Source: Pseudorhodoferax sp032153935 (GTDB lineage: Bacteria > Pseudomonadota > Gammaproteobacteria > Burkholderiales > Burkholderiaceae_C). From it: a stretch of 64,000 nucleotides of DNA. Of the stretch, positions 19,154 through 28,854 are shown piece after piece (position 1 is the stretch's first letter; each line of letters starts with the position of its first letter). The notes beneath the pieces were generated by a model. That model was not told where the DNA came from, did not search any database, and saw only the letters and a list, made by a program, of their open reading frames with translations. The DNA lies in contig NZ_CAXUQL020000001.1 of the NCBI RefSeq assembly GCF_964253035.1, forward strand, positions 3,596,001 to 3,660,000. Reading direction: 5' to 3'. Made by a program: the position numbers and the translations under genes.

Positions 19154-19491
19154 GGGCTTGTCTCCTGGGTGGCGGCGCGGTGCGCTGCGGTGAAGGCACT
19201 GTTCCAGAACGCCGGCCATCACGGAAATACGGATTGCTGATGCACGGCCATCGATTTGTGTGATGGCGCGGCGGCACCGTGTCCGGGCAGGCCGTGGGCG
19301 TCGGCCTGCGCACCGGCAGCAACTGTCGACGCGCAGATCGGCCATGGGCGCTCGGCCTGGCTGCCGTCCGCCTGACGCGCTGCGTTGCAAATGTCATCGA
19401 CGCCGCCAGCGCTGCAACGGCGCTGCAGCGCGTGCGCCCCACAGTGCGTCCATGGCAGGGCCGCCGGTCCTGCCGCTTGCAGGAGACGTGC
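19154..19491. other. Divergent promoter region between the CoA ligase and TPR genes
   Basis: A 338-bp region without a convincing gene. It contains an inverted repeat, GCCATCAC (19215-19222) and GTGATGGC (19260-19267), flanking an AT-richer core. This could be a regulatory site for the ligase operon, whose start is 62 bp away. AGGAGA at 19481-19486 is the ribosome binding site of the TPR gene. Confidence 0.4.
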
Positions 19492-20400
19492 ATGTTCGAA
19501 CCCACCACCACCCTCTCACGCCGCGGCACCCGCCTGCTGCTGACGCTGGCCTGCACGGCGGCGCTGGCCGGCCCGGCGCTTGCCGCCGACGCCAGCCTGG
19601 ACCAGGTCTACCAGGCGGCCCACAACGGCCATGTGGAGCAGGCCCTGCAGTTGATGGACCCGGTGCTGCGCGACCACCCGAACAGCGCCAAGGCCCACTA
19701 TGTCGAAGCGGATCTGCTGGCCCAGCAGGGCCGCCTGGGCCCGGCACGCACCGAGCTGGCCACTGCCGAGCGGCTGGCGCCCGGCCTGCCCTTCGTGCAG
19801 GACCAGTCGCTGCAACACCTGCGCCGGGTGCTCGACCAGCCGCCCGTGCCGGCCGCCAGCCGCAGCCCGCTGACCATGCCGGCCGCCGAGGCGGCCGAGG
19901 CTGGTCGTGGCCGCCCCCTGGCCTGGGGGCTGGCGTTGGCCGTGGGCTTTGGCGCCTTGCTGGGCTGGCTGCTGACACGCGCCAACCGGCCGCGCCCGGC
20001 ACCCCAGGGGCCGGCCATGGCTCCGATGGCTGCCGCCGGTCCGTCCATGGCCTGGCCGCGTGGCCCTGCGCAGCCCGATGGGGTGGTGCCTTGGGGTGGT
20101 GCACCGGCTGCGCCGGCGCCGGCCGGCCCGGGCTGGGGGTCGCAGGTGGCGGCCGGCGTGGCCGGTGGGCTGGCCGCCGGTGCGGCGGCCGTGGCGGGCC
20201 AGGAGCTGGGTCGCCGCCTGTTCGGCCACGAGACGGCGTCCGCGCCCGTGTCCGTGCCCTACACCGCGCCGCTGGCGCAGGCCGCGCCCAGCGCAGATGG
20301 TTGGGGCGATCCGGACTTCGGCATCCGTGACGCCGGTGGCGGCTGGGACGATGCGACGGACGCCGATGCCGGCGGCCTGGGGGGAAACTGGGACGTCTAG
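19492..20400 (+). CDS. TPR-containing membrane protein
   Basis: A 302-residue protein. A signal peptide (residues 1-30, ALAGPALAADA) is followed by two TPR-like units to about residue 115: LDQVYQAAHNGHVEQALQLMDPVLRDHPNSAKAHYVEADLLAQQGRLGPARTEL. Then come a linker, a transmembrane helix near 143-163 (GLALAVGFGALLGWLL), and a Pro/Ala/Gly-rich tail with a second glycine-rich hydrophobic patch (VAAGVAGGLAAGAAAV) and an acidic end. Similar proteins are annotated only as TPR proteins. ATG 19492 has AGGAGA upstream. It is monocistronic, facing the BenE gene. Confidence 0.82.
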   Translation: MFEPTTTLSRRGTRLLLTLACTAALAGPALAADASLDQVYQAAHNGHVEQALQLMDPVLRDHPNSAKAHYVEADLLAQQGRLGPARTELATAERLAPGLPFVQDQSLQHLRRVLDQPPVPAASRSPLTMPAAEAAEAGRGRPLAWGLALAVGFGALLGWLLTRANRPRPAPQGPAMAPMAAAGPSMAWPRGPAQPDGVVPWGGAPAAPAPAGPGWGSQVAAGVAGGLAAGAAAVAGQELGRRLFGHETASAPVSVPYTAPLAQAAPSADGWGDPDFGIRDAGGGWDDATDADAGGLGGNWDV

Positions 20401-20440
20401 GCGCCGTGGCGCCCAGGCCCGGCATCATGGTCCGGCGCGT

Positions 20441-21676
20441 TCACCCCTTGCCGAGAGGCACGGACGCATGGGCGGATGCGGCTGCAGGCGGTGGCAAGCG
20501 GCCGTTGAGCACGGCATGCGCCACCAGCCCCGCCACCAGCCCCCAGAACGCGCCGCCGATGCCCAGCAGGGTGATGTTGGCGGCGGCCGCCAGGAAGGTG
20601 ATCAGCGAGGCTTCCCGGGTCCTGGCATCGGCCATGGCGTTGGCGAGGCTGCCGCCGATGGTGCCCAGCAGTGCCAGGCCCGCCAGCGTGGTGATGAAGG
20701 TCGCGGGAAAGGCCATGAAGACGGCCGCCAGCGTCACCCCGAACATGCCGACCAGGATGTACAGCGCCCCTGCGGCCACGCCCGCAATCCAGCGTTTGGA
20801 AGGGTCCTCGTGCGCGTCCCGGCCCGTGCAGATGGCGGCGGTGATGGCCGCGATGTTGAAGGCGTGCGCACCGAACGGCGCCATCAGCAGCGAGCCCAGA
20901 CCGGTGGCAGCCACGATGGGATTGGCGCTGGTGCGAAAGCCGTCGTTGCGCAGCACCAGCATGCCCGGCATGTACTGGCCGGTCAGCGTGATGAGGAACA
21001 GCGGCAGCGCTACGCTCAGCAAGGCGTTCAGCGAGAACGCGGGCAGGGTGAACACGGGGCTGGCCATCTCCAGGCGCAATCCGGCCAGGTCGACGCGGTC
21101 CTGCGCCAGCAGGAAGGCCAGACCCAGCACGAGGATGCCCACCACCGCGTACCGGGCCGCGCAGCGCCTGAGCACCACGTAGGCCAGGACCAGCAGCCCG
21201 GCCAGCAGCGGATCGACGTTCATGCCGCCGAAGGCCTTGACGCCGAACTGCAGCAAGATGCCCGCCAGCAGGCCGGCCGCCACGCCCGGTGGAACCATGC
21301 GGATGACGCGCTCGAACCAGCCCGACAGGCCCAGCACCACGAAGGCGGCTGCCGAGACGATGTAGGCGCCCACGGCTTCGGCATAGGGTGTGGTCGCCAG
21401 CGCGGTGACCAGGAACGCCGCTGCCGGAGTCGACCAGGCGGTGATGATGGGTTCGCGTGAGATCCAGCTCAGGGCCAGCCCCGTCACGCCCACGCCGATG
21501 GAGATCGACCACACCCAGGAGGCGGTCAGCGCCGGGCTCAGGCCGGCCGCCTTGGCGGCCTGGAACACCAGGATGAAGGTGCCGCCGTAGTTGACGATGA
21601 CCGAGATCAGGCCGGCGACGACGGGATGGGTGAGATCGCTCCAGCGGACGGGTGAAGGCGGGGGGGCGGACGGCAT
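20441..21676 (-). CDS. BenE-family benzoate/H+ symporter-like permease
   Basis: About 411 residues with roughly 12 hydrophobic segments. It resembles BenE: GGTFILVFQAA, EPIITAWSTPAAAFL, PPGVAAGLLAGILLQFG and FGAHAFNIAAITAAICTG, the last being the conserved GAHA/NLAAI-type region. Characterised members import benzoate with protons. ATG 21676 aligns with the usual short N-terminus; ATG 21727 and GTG 21742 are upstream alternatives with no better ribosome binding site. It diverges from a MocR regulator, which probably controls it. No benzoate-degradation genes are nearby, so the substrate is uncertain. Confidence 0.88.
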   Translation of the reverse strand: MPSAPPPSPVRWSDLTHPVVAGLISVIVNYGGTFILVFQAAKAAGLSPALTASWVWSISIGVGVTGLALSWISREPIITAWSTPAAAFLVTALATTPYAEAVGAYIVSAAAFVVLGLSGWFERVIRMVPPGVAAGLLAGILLQFGVKAFGGMNVDPLLAGLLVLAYVVLRRCAARYAVVGILVLGLAFLLAQDRVDLAGLRLEMASPVFTLPAFSLNALLSVALPLFLITLTGQYMPGMLVLRNDGFRTSANPIVAATGLGSLLMAPFGAHAFNIAAITAAICTGRDAHEDPSKRWIAGVAAGALYILVGMFGVTLAAVFMAFPATFITTLAGLALLGTIGGSLANAMADARTREASLITFLAAAANITLLGIGGAFWGLVAGLVAHAVLNGRLPPPAAASAHASVPLGKG

Positions 21677-21721
21677 GGCTTGGCTGGGAAAGGGAAGAAC
21701 GGTGGGACGATAGCCTTCAAA

Positions 21722-21741
21722 TGGCATGATGGCCCCTGCCA
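21722..21741. promoter_or_regulatory. Candidate operator between benE-like and MocR genes
   Basis: TGGCA-N10-TGCCA inverted repeat in the 89 bp separating the two divergent starts. It suits a dimeric MocR/PdxR-type regulator, but the arms are only five bases and chance occurrence is possible. Confidence 0.3.
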
Positions 21742-21765
21742 CTTTTTCGATGAGATACCGGCCAA

Positions 21766-23265
21766 TTGTTCAAGCACGCCCAACTGGAATCCGTCAAGGC
21801 CTGGCTCGGCGACCCCGCGCACCGCGCCTTGCCGCTGCATGCGCGGGTGCAGCGGGCCGTCCGCCAGTTGATCGTGGACGGCGCGCTCGTGGCGGGCCGC
21901 CCCTTGCCTGCGTCGCGTGCGCTGGCGAAGTCGCTGGGGGTGTCCCGTGACACGGTGGAGTCGGCCTACGGCCAGCTGCAGGCCGAGGGCTTCATCGAAC
22001 GGCGGGTGGGCAGTGGCAGCTTCGTGTCCGAACAGGCGCAGCAACTGCCCGGGCGCGGCAGGCCGCGGCGCACGGCCGCGGCCCTCCAGCCGGCCCGGCG
22101 CCTGAGCCAGCGCGGCCAGGCCGTGCTGCAGGGCGGTGGTGTCCGGGACTTCCTGCAGCCCCGCCCCTTCGCGCCCAGCGTGCCGGAGACCCGCAGCTTT
22201 CCGCTGCAGACCTGGGAGCGCCTGCAGCGCCAGGTGCTGAGGGAGTACGGCACCCTGGCACTGCTGCCCAGCCCGCCGCAGGGCATGGCGCCCTTGCGCC
22301 GCGCCATCGCCGACCACGTCAATCTCGAACGGGGTGCGCGTGCAACGCCCGAGCGGGTCCTGGTGCTGACCAGTGCCCAGCAGGCCATGACCCTGTGTGC
22401 CACGGTGCTGCTCGACGCCGGTGAGCGCATCTTCATCGAAGACCCCGTCTACCACGGGGCGCGCAAGGCCTTCGACGCCGCGGGGCTGGCCTGCGTACCG
22501 CTGGCCATGGATGCCGACGGCATCCTGGTCGAGCACCTGCAGCGGGCGGCACAGGCGCCTGGCGAGGCGGCCCGTGCCGTGTTCCTCACGCCTTCGCACC
22601 AGTTCCCCACCGGGGCCACCCTGGCGCTGGACCGGCGCCTGGCCGTCATCGAATGGGCGCGCCGGCACCAGGGCTGGATCATCGAGGACGACTACGACAG
22701 CGAGTTCCACTACGAGGGCAAGCCCACCGCCTGCGTGCAGGGGCTGGACCCGCACGAGCGCACGGTCTACATCGGCACCTTCACCAAGTCGCTGTTCCCC
22801 GGCCTGCGCATCGGCTACATGGTGCTGCCCGACGCCCTGGTCGCGCCCATGACCACGGCCCGCACCCTGCTGGACGGGCACAGCGCGCCGGTTCCGCAAC
22901 TCACGCTGGCGCGTTTCATCGAGGGCGGGCACTTCGGCGCCCACGTGCGCACGATGCGCGCCGTCTACGCCGAGCGGCGCGACGTGCTGGCGCGGCTGGT
23001 GCGCCAGCATCTGGCCGACTATGTGGAGCCACGGGTGCCGGCCGGGGGGATGCAGATGCCTTGCGTGTTCGTCCGCGACATCCCCGAACACGAGGCGGTC
23101 GAATCGGCGCGGGGGGCCGGCATCGATGTGCTGGGGCTGACGCCGCTGCACGCGGCACGCTGCCACCAGCCGGGCCTGCTCATGGGCTTCGCGGCCCACG
23201 CTCCGCACGAACTGGAGGCGGCGGTCCGCAGGTTGGCGGGCTTGCTCCGCGCGCTGTGCCGCTGA
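21766..23265 (+). CDS. MocR-type regulator (GntR domain fused to PLP aminotransferase fold)
   Basis: A 499-residue fusion. Residues 15-85 form a GntR winged helix (LPLHARVQRAVRQLIVDGALVAGRPLPASRALAKSLGVSRDTVESAYGQL). From about 120 an aminotransferase class I/II domain follows, with EDPVYHGARKAF, IIEDDYDSEFHYEG and the PLP-lysine motif YIGTFTKSLFPGLRIGYMVLP. MocR proteins use the PLP domain as a sensor and usually regulate an adjacent divergent gene, here the BenE-like permease. The start is TTG 21766, since no in-frame ATG or GTG lies close upstream. Length matches the family. Confidence 0.92.
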   Translation: MFKHAQLESVKAWLGDPAHRALPLHARVQRAVRQLIVDGALVAGRPLPASRALAKSLGVSRDTVESAYGQLQAEGFIERRVGSGSFVSEQAQQLPGRGRPRRTAAALQPARRLSQRGQAVLQGGGVRDFLQPRPFAPSVPETRSFPLQTWERLQRQVLREYGTLALLPSPPQGMAPLRRAIADHVNLERGARATPERVLVLTSAQQAMTLCATVLLDAGERIFIEDPVYHGARKAFDAAGLACVPLAMDADGILVEHLQRAAQAPGEAARAVFLTPSHQFPTGATLALDRRLAVIEWARRHQGWIIEDDYDSEFHYEGKPTACVQGLDPHERTVYIGTFTKSLFPGLRIGYMVLPDALVAPMTTARTLLDGHSAPVPQLTLARFIEGGHFGAHVRTMRAVYAERRDVLARLVRQHLADYVEPRVPAGGMQMPCVFVRDIPEHEAVESARGAGIDVLGLTPLHAARCHQPGLLMGFAAHAPHELEAAVRRLAGLLRALCR

Positions 23266-23280
23266 CCTGCGCGCCGGGCG

Positions 23281-24027
<747 letters not shown>

Positions 24028-24055
24028 ACTTGGGGCTTCCGATGGGCTCGATGCA

Positions 24056-26581
24056 ATGGACGATTCCACTATAGCCGCGCCACCGGCCGGCCCCGACCGC
24101 GCGCACCTGCGCGGCGTCACCGCCGTGCTGCTGGTGGAGGCGCTGATCCTGCTGGCCGTGGCCTGGGGCCTGTGGGTGCTGCGCCAGCAGTCGCTGGACG
24201 GCGAGCTGCGCCGCCTGGGCTCGCTGGCCGCCGCCATGGCGACACAGGCCGACGCCGGCCTGGACGTGGCCGAATCCACGCTGCGCGCCACCCGCACCGA
24301 GCTGGCCGAGGGCCTGATCCAGCCGGGCACCGAAGCCGCCCAGAACCTGCTGCATACGCGCATGGCGGCGCTGCCGCAATTCCGCGCGCTGGCGATCGCC
24401 GATGCGGCGGGCCACATCCTGGCCAGCTCGGTGCCCGGGCCGCCGCCGGCCGGTTCGCTGGCCGGGCTGGACTTCTTCCGCGCGGCCGAACAGGGGCTGG
24501 CCGACCGGACCTTCGTCGGCACACCGTTCCCCAGCCTGCGCGACGGGCGGCCGCTGGTGGGCGTGGCCATGCCCTGGAATGCCGCTGGCGGCGGCTTCCT
24601 CGGCGCGGTGGTGCTGCTGGCCGAGCCCGAGGTGCTGGACGGCGACTTCCGCCGCATCGCGCCGGCCGCCGACACCAGCCTGGCGATCTACCGCAGCGAC
24701 CGCGTGCTGGTCTCCGACGGCCCTGGCGAGGATCCATCCCAGCTGTTGCCCGCCAGTGTGACCGACGCGCTGTGGGATGCGCCGCAACCGCACCGCGTGC
24801 GCCTGCCCGATGGCCGCGAGCGCCTGGTGGCCGCGCAGGCCCTGCGCGGCCATCCGCTCATGGTGGTGGTGGCGCGCGACCTGCAGCCGGCGTTGGCCGA
24901 CTGGGCCGAGCAGGCCTGGCTGGTGGCGGCCTTCGGCGCGTCGGCCCTCACGGTCACGCTGTTCCTGCTGGTGCGCAATGTGCGCGAGCAACGGCTGCGG
25001 CTGGTGGCGCAGCAGCTGCTGGCGGCAGAGCAGCAGCGCGCGTTGCGCGCCTTCCAGGCCGCGCAGGAAGGCAACTGGGAGTGGGATGCGCGCACCGGGC
25101 GCGTGGACCTGTCGCCGCGCATGAAGGAGCTGCTGGGCCTGGCGCGCGACGCGGCCGTGCCGCCCGATCCCATGTCCTTGCTGCGCGAACGTGTGCACCC
25201 GCGCGACCTGCGCGCGCTGCGCCATGCGCTGGCGGCCCATGCGCGCGGCCGCCGGCCGCTGTTCGACGCCACGGTGCGCACGCGCCAGTCCGGCGGCGGC
25301 TGGCGCCATGTGCGGCTGCGCGGCAATGCCCGGCGCGATGCGGCCGGCGCGCCGCTGCTGTTCTCGGGGATGGCGGCCGATGTCGGCGAGGAGGTGGAGG
25401 GCCGCGCGCGCGAACGTCTGCTTGCCGACCAACTGCAGCGCGCGCGCCGGCTCGAGGCCATCGGCACGCTGGCTGGCGGCGTGGCGCACGACTTCAACAA
25501 CATCCTGGCCTCGGTGGTCGGCTACGGTGAACTGGCGCGCGCGGCCGCAAGCGAGGGCTCGGACCAGGCGCGCCAGCTCGACCAGGTGCTGCAGGCCGGC
25601 CAGCGCGGCAAGGCGCTGGTCGAGCGCGTGCTGTCGTTCAGCCGTGGCACGCCGCATGTGGCACAGCGCTTCGTGCTGCAGCCCGTGGTCGAGGAGGTGC
25701 TGCAGCTGCTGGCCGCCTCGCTGCCGGCCGGCGTGCAGCTGGCGCCGGACCTGCAGGCCCCCGCTGCGGTGCTGGCCGGCGACCCCACGCTGGTCTACGA
25801 GGCCGTGCTGAACCTGTGCACGAATGGCGTGCAGGCCATGCCCGACGGCGGCGCGCTGCGCGTGCTGCTCGACGTGGAGCGCGTGGACGTGCCACGCACG
25901 CTGTTCGAGTCCCGGCTGCAGCCCGGCCGCTACGCGCGGCTGCGTGTGCAGGACAGCGGCACCGGCATCGCGCCGGAGGCGCTGGACCGCCTGTTCGAGC
26001 CCTTCTACACCACCAAGGGGCCGCGCAAGGGCACCGGCCTGGGCCTGGCCGTGGTGCACGGCGTGGCGGCCGAACTGGGCGGCGCCATCGACGTGCAGAG
26101 CACGCTGGGCGAGGGCGCCTGCTTCACGCTGTACTTCCCCTGCCTGGATGCACCGGCCGACGCCGCGGCCCCGGTGGCCGGCGGCGCGCTGCCGCTGGGC
26201 CAGGGCCAGGCCGTGCTGGTGGTGGACGACGAGCCCGCGCTGGTGGCGCTGGCCGAGGAGATGCTGGCCGGCCTGGGTTACGAGCCCTTCGGCCTGGCTT
26301 CCAGCACCGAGGCACTGGCGCGCTTCACGGCCACGCCCGGGCGCTTCGACCTTGTGCTGAGCGACGAGCGCATGCCGGGACTCAGCGGCATGGAGCTCGT
26401 GGCGGCGCTGCGCCGCATCCGGCCGGACCTGCCCGTGGTGCTGGCCAGCGGCTATGGCGGTCCCGGGCTGGCGCAGCGCGCGGCCGCGGCCGGCGTGCGC
26501 GTGCTGGTGGCCAAGCCGCTGACGCGGGCCGAGCTGGCGCGTGCCGTGGCGCAGGCACTGCAGCCCCGGTTGCAAACGTAA
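24056..26581 (+). CDS. Membrane hybrid sensor histidine kinase with receiver domain
   Basis: An 841-residue kinase. A transmembrane helix at about 22-44 and another at about 286-308 enclose a periplasmic Cache-like sensing domain. A PAS domain follows (EGNWEWDARTGRVDLSPRMKELLGL). HisKA contains His478 in GVAHDFNNIL, then an ATPase domain with N box (NLCTNGVQAM), DSGTGI and GTGLGLAVVHG. The C-terminal receiver has Asp724/Asp725 in VVDDEP and phosphoacceptor Asp770 in LSDERMPG. The HDFNN phosphoacceptor motif marks the hybrid kinase class that phosphorylates its own receiver. It diverges from an OmpR-type regulator; start ATG 24056. Confidence 0.93.
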   Translation: MDDSTIAAPPAGPDRAHLRGVTAVLLVEALILLAVAWGLWVLRQQSLDGELRRLGSLAAAMATQADAGLDVAESTLRATRTELAEGLIQPGTEAAQNLLHTRMAALPQFRALAIADAAGHILASSVPGPPPAGSLAGLDFFRAAEQGLADRTFVGTPFPSLRDGRPLVGVAMPWNAAGGGFLGAVVLLAEPEVLDGDFRRIAPAADTSLAIYRSDRVLVSDGPGEDPSQLLPASVTDALWDAPQPHRVRLPDGRERLVAAQALRGHPLMVVVARDLQPALADWAEQAWLVAAFGASALTVTLFLLVRNVREQRLRLVAQQLLAAEQQRALRAFQAAQEGNWEWDARTGRVDLSPRMKELLGLARDAAVPPDPMSLLRERVHPRDLRALRHALAAHARGRRPLFDATVRTRQSGGGWRHVRLRGNARRDAAGAPLLFSGMAADVGEEVEGRARERLLADQLQRARRLEAIGTLAGGVAHDFNNILASVVGYGELARAAASEGSDQARQLDQVLQAGQRGKALVERVLSFSRGTPHVAQRFVLQPVVEEVLQLLAASLPAGVQLAPDLQAPAAVLAGDPTLVYEAVLNLCTNGVQAMPDGGALRVLLDVERVDVPRTLFESRLQPGRYARLRVQDSGTGIAPEALDRLFEPFYTTKGPRKGTGLGLAVVHGVAAELGGAIDVQSTLGEGACFTLYFPCLDAPADAAAPVAGGALPLGQGQAVLVVDDEPALVALAEEMLAGLGYEPFGLASSTEALARFTATPGRFDLVLSDERMPGLSGMELVAALRRIRPDLPVVLASGYGGPGLAQRAAAAGVRVLVAKPLTRAELARAVAQALQPRLQT

Positions 26582-26582
26582 C

Positions 26583-26600
26583 CGGCCCGGCGCCGGGCCG
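26583..26600. terminator. Palindromic hairpin after the kinase gene
   Basis: CGGCCCGGCGCCGGGCCG, a perfect 18-bp palindrome one base beyond the kinase stop codon. It is a plausible terminator stem, although no T-tract follows. Confidence 0.4.
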
Positions 26601-26695
26601 CATGGCGGCGTAACCGGGCGCGCGCACAGTGGCTTCCAACGGAGCCGCTGGCGCTTGGCGCACCCGGCCTGTCACGCAGAGGAAAGGAATCCGCC

Positions 26696-27346
26696 ATGCG
26701 CAAGATGTTCAACCGCCGTGCCGTGCAAGCGCTGGCCGCAGCCGCCGCGCTGCTGGCCGGCAACGCCATGGCCACCGAATACGGCACCGTGGTCTCCAAG
26801 ACCGCCGTGTACAGCCAGGTGGCCGTGCCCATGCAGCAGTGCGTGCAGCAGGACCAGCTCAGCCGGGCCCAGCCCAGCGGCGCCGGTGCCCTGATCGGTG
26901 CACTGGTCGGCGGCGGCGCCGGCAACCTGATCGGCCACGGCAGCGGCCGCGCGCTGGCCACGGGGGTGGGCGTGCTGGCCGGCGCCATCACGGGCAACAA
27001 CGTGGAGGCCAATGGCGCTCCGACCGTGGTGACGCCCGTGCAGACCTGCCACCAGGAGCAGCGTGTGGAGAACCGGCTGGTCGGCTTCGACGTGGTCTAC
27101 GACTACAACGGCCAGCGCTACAGCACGCGGCTGGCCAGCGACCCCGGCGACCACGTGCCGCTCAACGTGAGCGTGGCACCGGCCAATGCGGTGGTGCCAA
27201 CCGCCCCGGTGGCCTACGGCAACACCACCGTGCTGTCTCCGGTGGTGATGGCACCGGCCCCCGTGCTGGTGCAGCGCCCCTGGGTCGCGCCCGTGGGCGT
27301 GCAGATCGACACCGGCTGGGGCTGGGGCGGCCACCACTGGCGTTGA
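26696..27346 (+). CDS. Glycine-zipper 2TM-domain surface protein
   Basis: A 216-residue exported protein with a signal peptide (residues 1-26, LLAGNAMATE). A glycine zipper follows (GAGALIGALVGGGAGNLIGHGSGRALATGVGVLAGAITG, about 62-101), the 17-kDa antigen/SlyB-like motif that inserts in membranes. Two cysteines (QQC, QTC) flank the zipper. The tail contains a conserved FDVVYDYNGQRYSTRL strand pair and a Pro/Val-rich end with a GWGWGGHH terminus. No lipobox is visible. Probably an outer-membrane-associated structural protein; no partners in the neighbourhood. Confidence 0.85.
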   Translation: MRKMFNRRAVQALAAAAALLAGNAMATEYGTVVSKTAVYSQVAVPMQQCVQQDQLSRAQPSGAGALIGALVGGGAGNLIGHGSGRALATGVGVLAGAITGNNVEANGAPTVVTPVQTCHQEQRVENRLVGFDVVYDYNGQRYSTRLASDPGDHVPLNVSVAPANAVVPTAPVAYGNTTVLSPVVMAPAPVLVQRPWVAPVGVQIDTGWGWGGHHWR

Positions 27347-27642
27347 AATGAAACACCCCCGTTTGGATTTCTCACTGCGTGTGGAAATCCCATCCCCCCT
27401 CACGGGGGCGCCGCGAGCGGCCGGGCAGAGCCCGTTCCGCCGCGTCTGCTGGCATGGCCTGCTCCGCGGCCGTCGGAGCAGCGGCTTGCGTCCCGGTTTC
27501 GTGCCCTGCGGGTGGCGCGCCAGCGCAATGGATCACTGAGATGTTGCAGATGCAACCGGCGTTGCGCGCGGCGTAGCCCGCCCGCAATGCGCACGGCGCA
27601 CCATGGATCCATCGCAACAACATTTCCCTCAAGGAGTTCACC
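27347..27642. other. Non-coding gap
   Basis: 296 bp without a supported gene. It contains a short GC hairpin (CCCCC-TCAC-GGGGG near 27394-27407), which could terminate the upstream gene. An AAGGAGT ribosome binding site for the next gene lies at its end. Confidence 0.4.
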
Positions 27643-27987
27643 ATGTACAACGACACCGCTTCCCATTCGGTCCTGCTGGGCGCCATCGTCGGTGCCGGCG
27701 GCTACGACGGCCACCTGGACACCAGCGCGCCGCCAGCCTCGCACGAGGCGGCCGAACGCGAGGCCCGCCATGACCTGCAGATGGCCCAGGTCGAGCTGTA
27801 CTGCGACCACCGGGCCCAGGCCCTGGTCGCGATCCGGCACGCCATGCAGCTTCTCGAGGCCTGCGATGACAAGGCGCTGGAGCCGCAGCTGGCCAAGCTC
27901 AGCGAGGCCGCCTGGCATGTGCGCCACAACGCCAGCCTCGTGGCGGTCGACCTGCTGGACCAGGCCAAGGACCAACTGCACGCATGA
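27643..27987 (+). CDS. Small helical hypothetical protein
   Basis: A 114-residue cytosolic protein I do not recognise. After an N-terminal Gly/Ala segment (LLGAIVGAGGYDGHL) the remainder is predicted helical: AEREARHDLQMAQVELYCDHRAQALVAIRHAMQLLEACDD and LAKLSEAAWHVRHNASLVAVDLLDQAKDQL. That gives an antiparallel helical pair similar in outline to four-helix or TPR-like units. AAGGAGT sits at a good distance before the ATG. A hairpin at 28007-28031 separates it from the convergent hemerythrin gene. Confidence 0.75.
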   Translation: MYNDTASHSVLLGAIVGAGGYDGHLDTSAPPASHEAAEREARHDLQMAQVELYCDHRAQALVAIRHAMQLLEACDDKALEPQLAKLSEAAWHVRHNASLVAVDLLDQAKDQLHA

Positions 27988-28006
27988 TGCACGCGTGACC
28001 TGTGCA

Positions 28007-28031
28007 TGCCGCACGCATCACGCGTGCGGCA
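28007..28031. terminator. Hairpin between convergent genes
   Basis: TGCCGCACGC and GCGTGCGGCA form a perfect 10-bp stem with a 5-base loop, placed between two convergent genes. It may act in both directions; there is no clear T-tract. Confidence 0.5.
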
Positions 28032-28043
28032 TGGCGAAGGGCC

Positions 28044-28532
28044 TCAGGCAGCCGCCATGTGCTCTTCGAGCAGTTCGGCCTTGCGCGCCTCCAGCTGCTC
28101 GCGCATGGCTACCAGGTCCAGCTTGCGCGCGCTGCGGGCCTTGGGAAAGATCTCGTTGCGCTCTTCCTTGACGTGGTGATCGATGTACTCGCCCAGCACC
28201 TTGACCTTGGCGTCGTGCAGCTCGGGGCTGTCGTCGCCGGCCTGGATCTGCGCGATGAGGTCCTTGGCGCTCTGGTGCTCGACCTCGGCCTCGTCGAGCA
28301 GGTCGGTCGCCGACATCGCGCCGCGCAGGGCCGGGTAGAAGATCTCCTCCTCGATCTGGGCGTGCACCGTCAGCTGCATGCAGATCTCGCGCGCCAGCTC
28401 TTCCTTGCGTGCGGCGGCGGTGCGGCTGCGCGAGCCGGCCAGCTCCTCGTATTCCTTGAACAGCTTCTTGACGGCGCGGTGGTCGGCGTCCAGCAGGTCG
28501 CAGGCGTCCTTGGTGGTCTTGGTCGTGGCCAT
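28044..28532 (-). CDS. Hemerythrin HHE-domain protein
   Basis: A 162-residue protein with the HHE pattern: DLLDADHRAVKKLFKEYEEL, then HAQIEEEIFYPAL, EVEHQSAKDLI and YIDHHVKEERNEIFPKA. The conserved His and Glu would form a di-iron site. Such proteins bind oxygen or act in redox and metal homeostasis. It ends with a charged helix (REQLEARKAELLEEHM). Start ATG 28532. It is monocistronic and converges with the small helical protein gene. Confidence 0.92.
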   Translation of the reverse strand: MATTKTTKDACDLLDADHRAVKKLFKEYEELAGSRSRTAAARKEELAREICMQLTVHAQIEEEIFYPALRGAMSATDLLDEAEVEHQSAKDLIAQIQAGDDSPELHDAKVKVLGEYIDHHVKEERNEIFPKARSARKLDLVAMREQLEARKAELLEEHMAAA

Positions 28533-28854
28533 GGTGTCGGTCCTTCGTGGGGGTTGGAAAGCCTCCATGCTGCGCAGTCGTGCGGCGCGCCGGTGTAGGC
28601 CTGCGCAGGCAGCGCACGGCACCGCGGGCCTACAGGCGTGTCGCCCGCGTGCTCCTCCCGCCTGTGGGTGTCGGCCGCGTGCGCGGGTCAGGGCCGGGTG
28701 ACGGCCGTGGCGGCGCGTGGTAGAACCCGCACCCGGATGGCTGTGGCGACGATGGGAGGAGGCCGGCTGGATGCGTCTGGCAGGCCGGGTTCGTGGGCAC
28801 GGGTTTGCAGGGTCGCCAGGGCTGGGTTCCACCACAAAACGCTCGGGGGTCTTC
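28533..28854. other. Divergent promoter region between hemerythrin and chemoreceptor genes
   Basis: A 322-bp region with no convincing gene, holding the promoters of both divergent genes. No clear sigma-28-type or other promoter was identified by eye. Confidence 0.4.
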
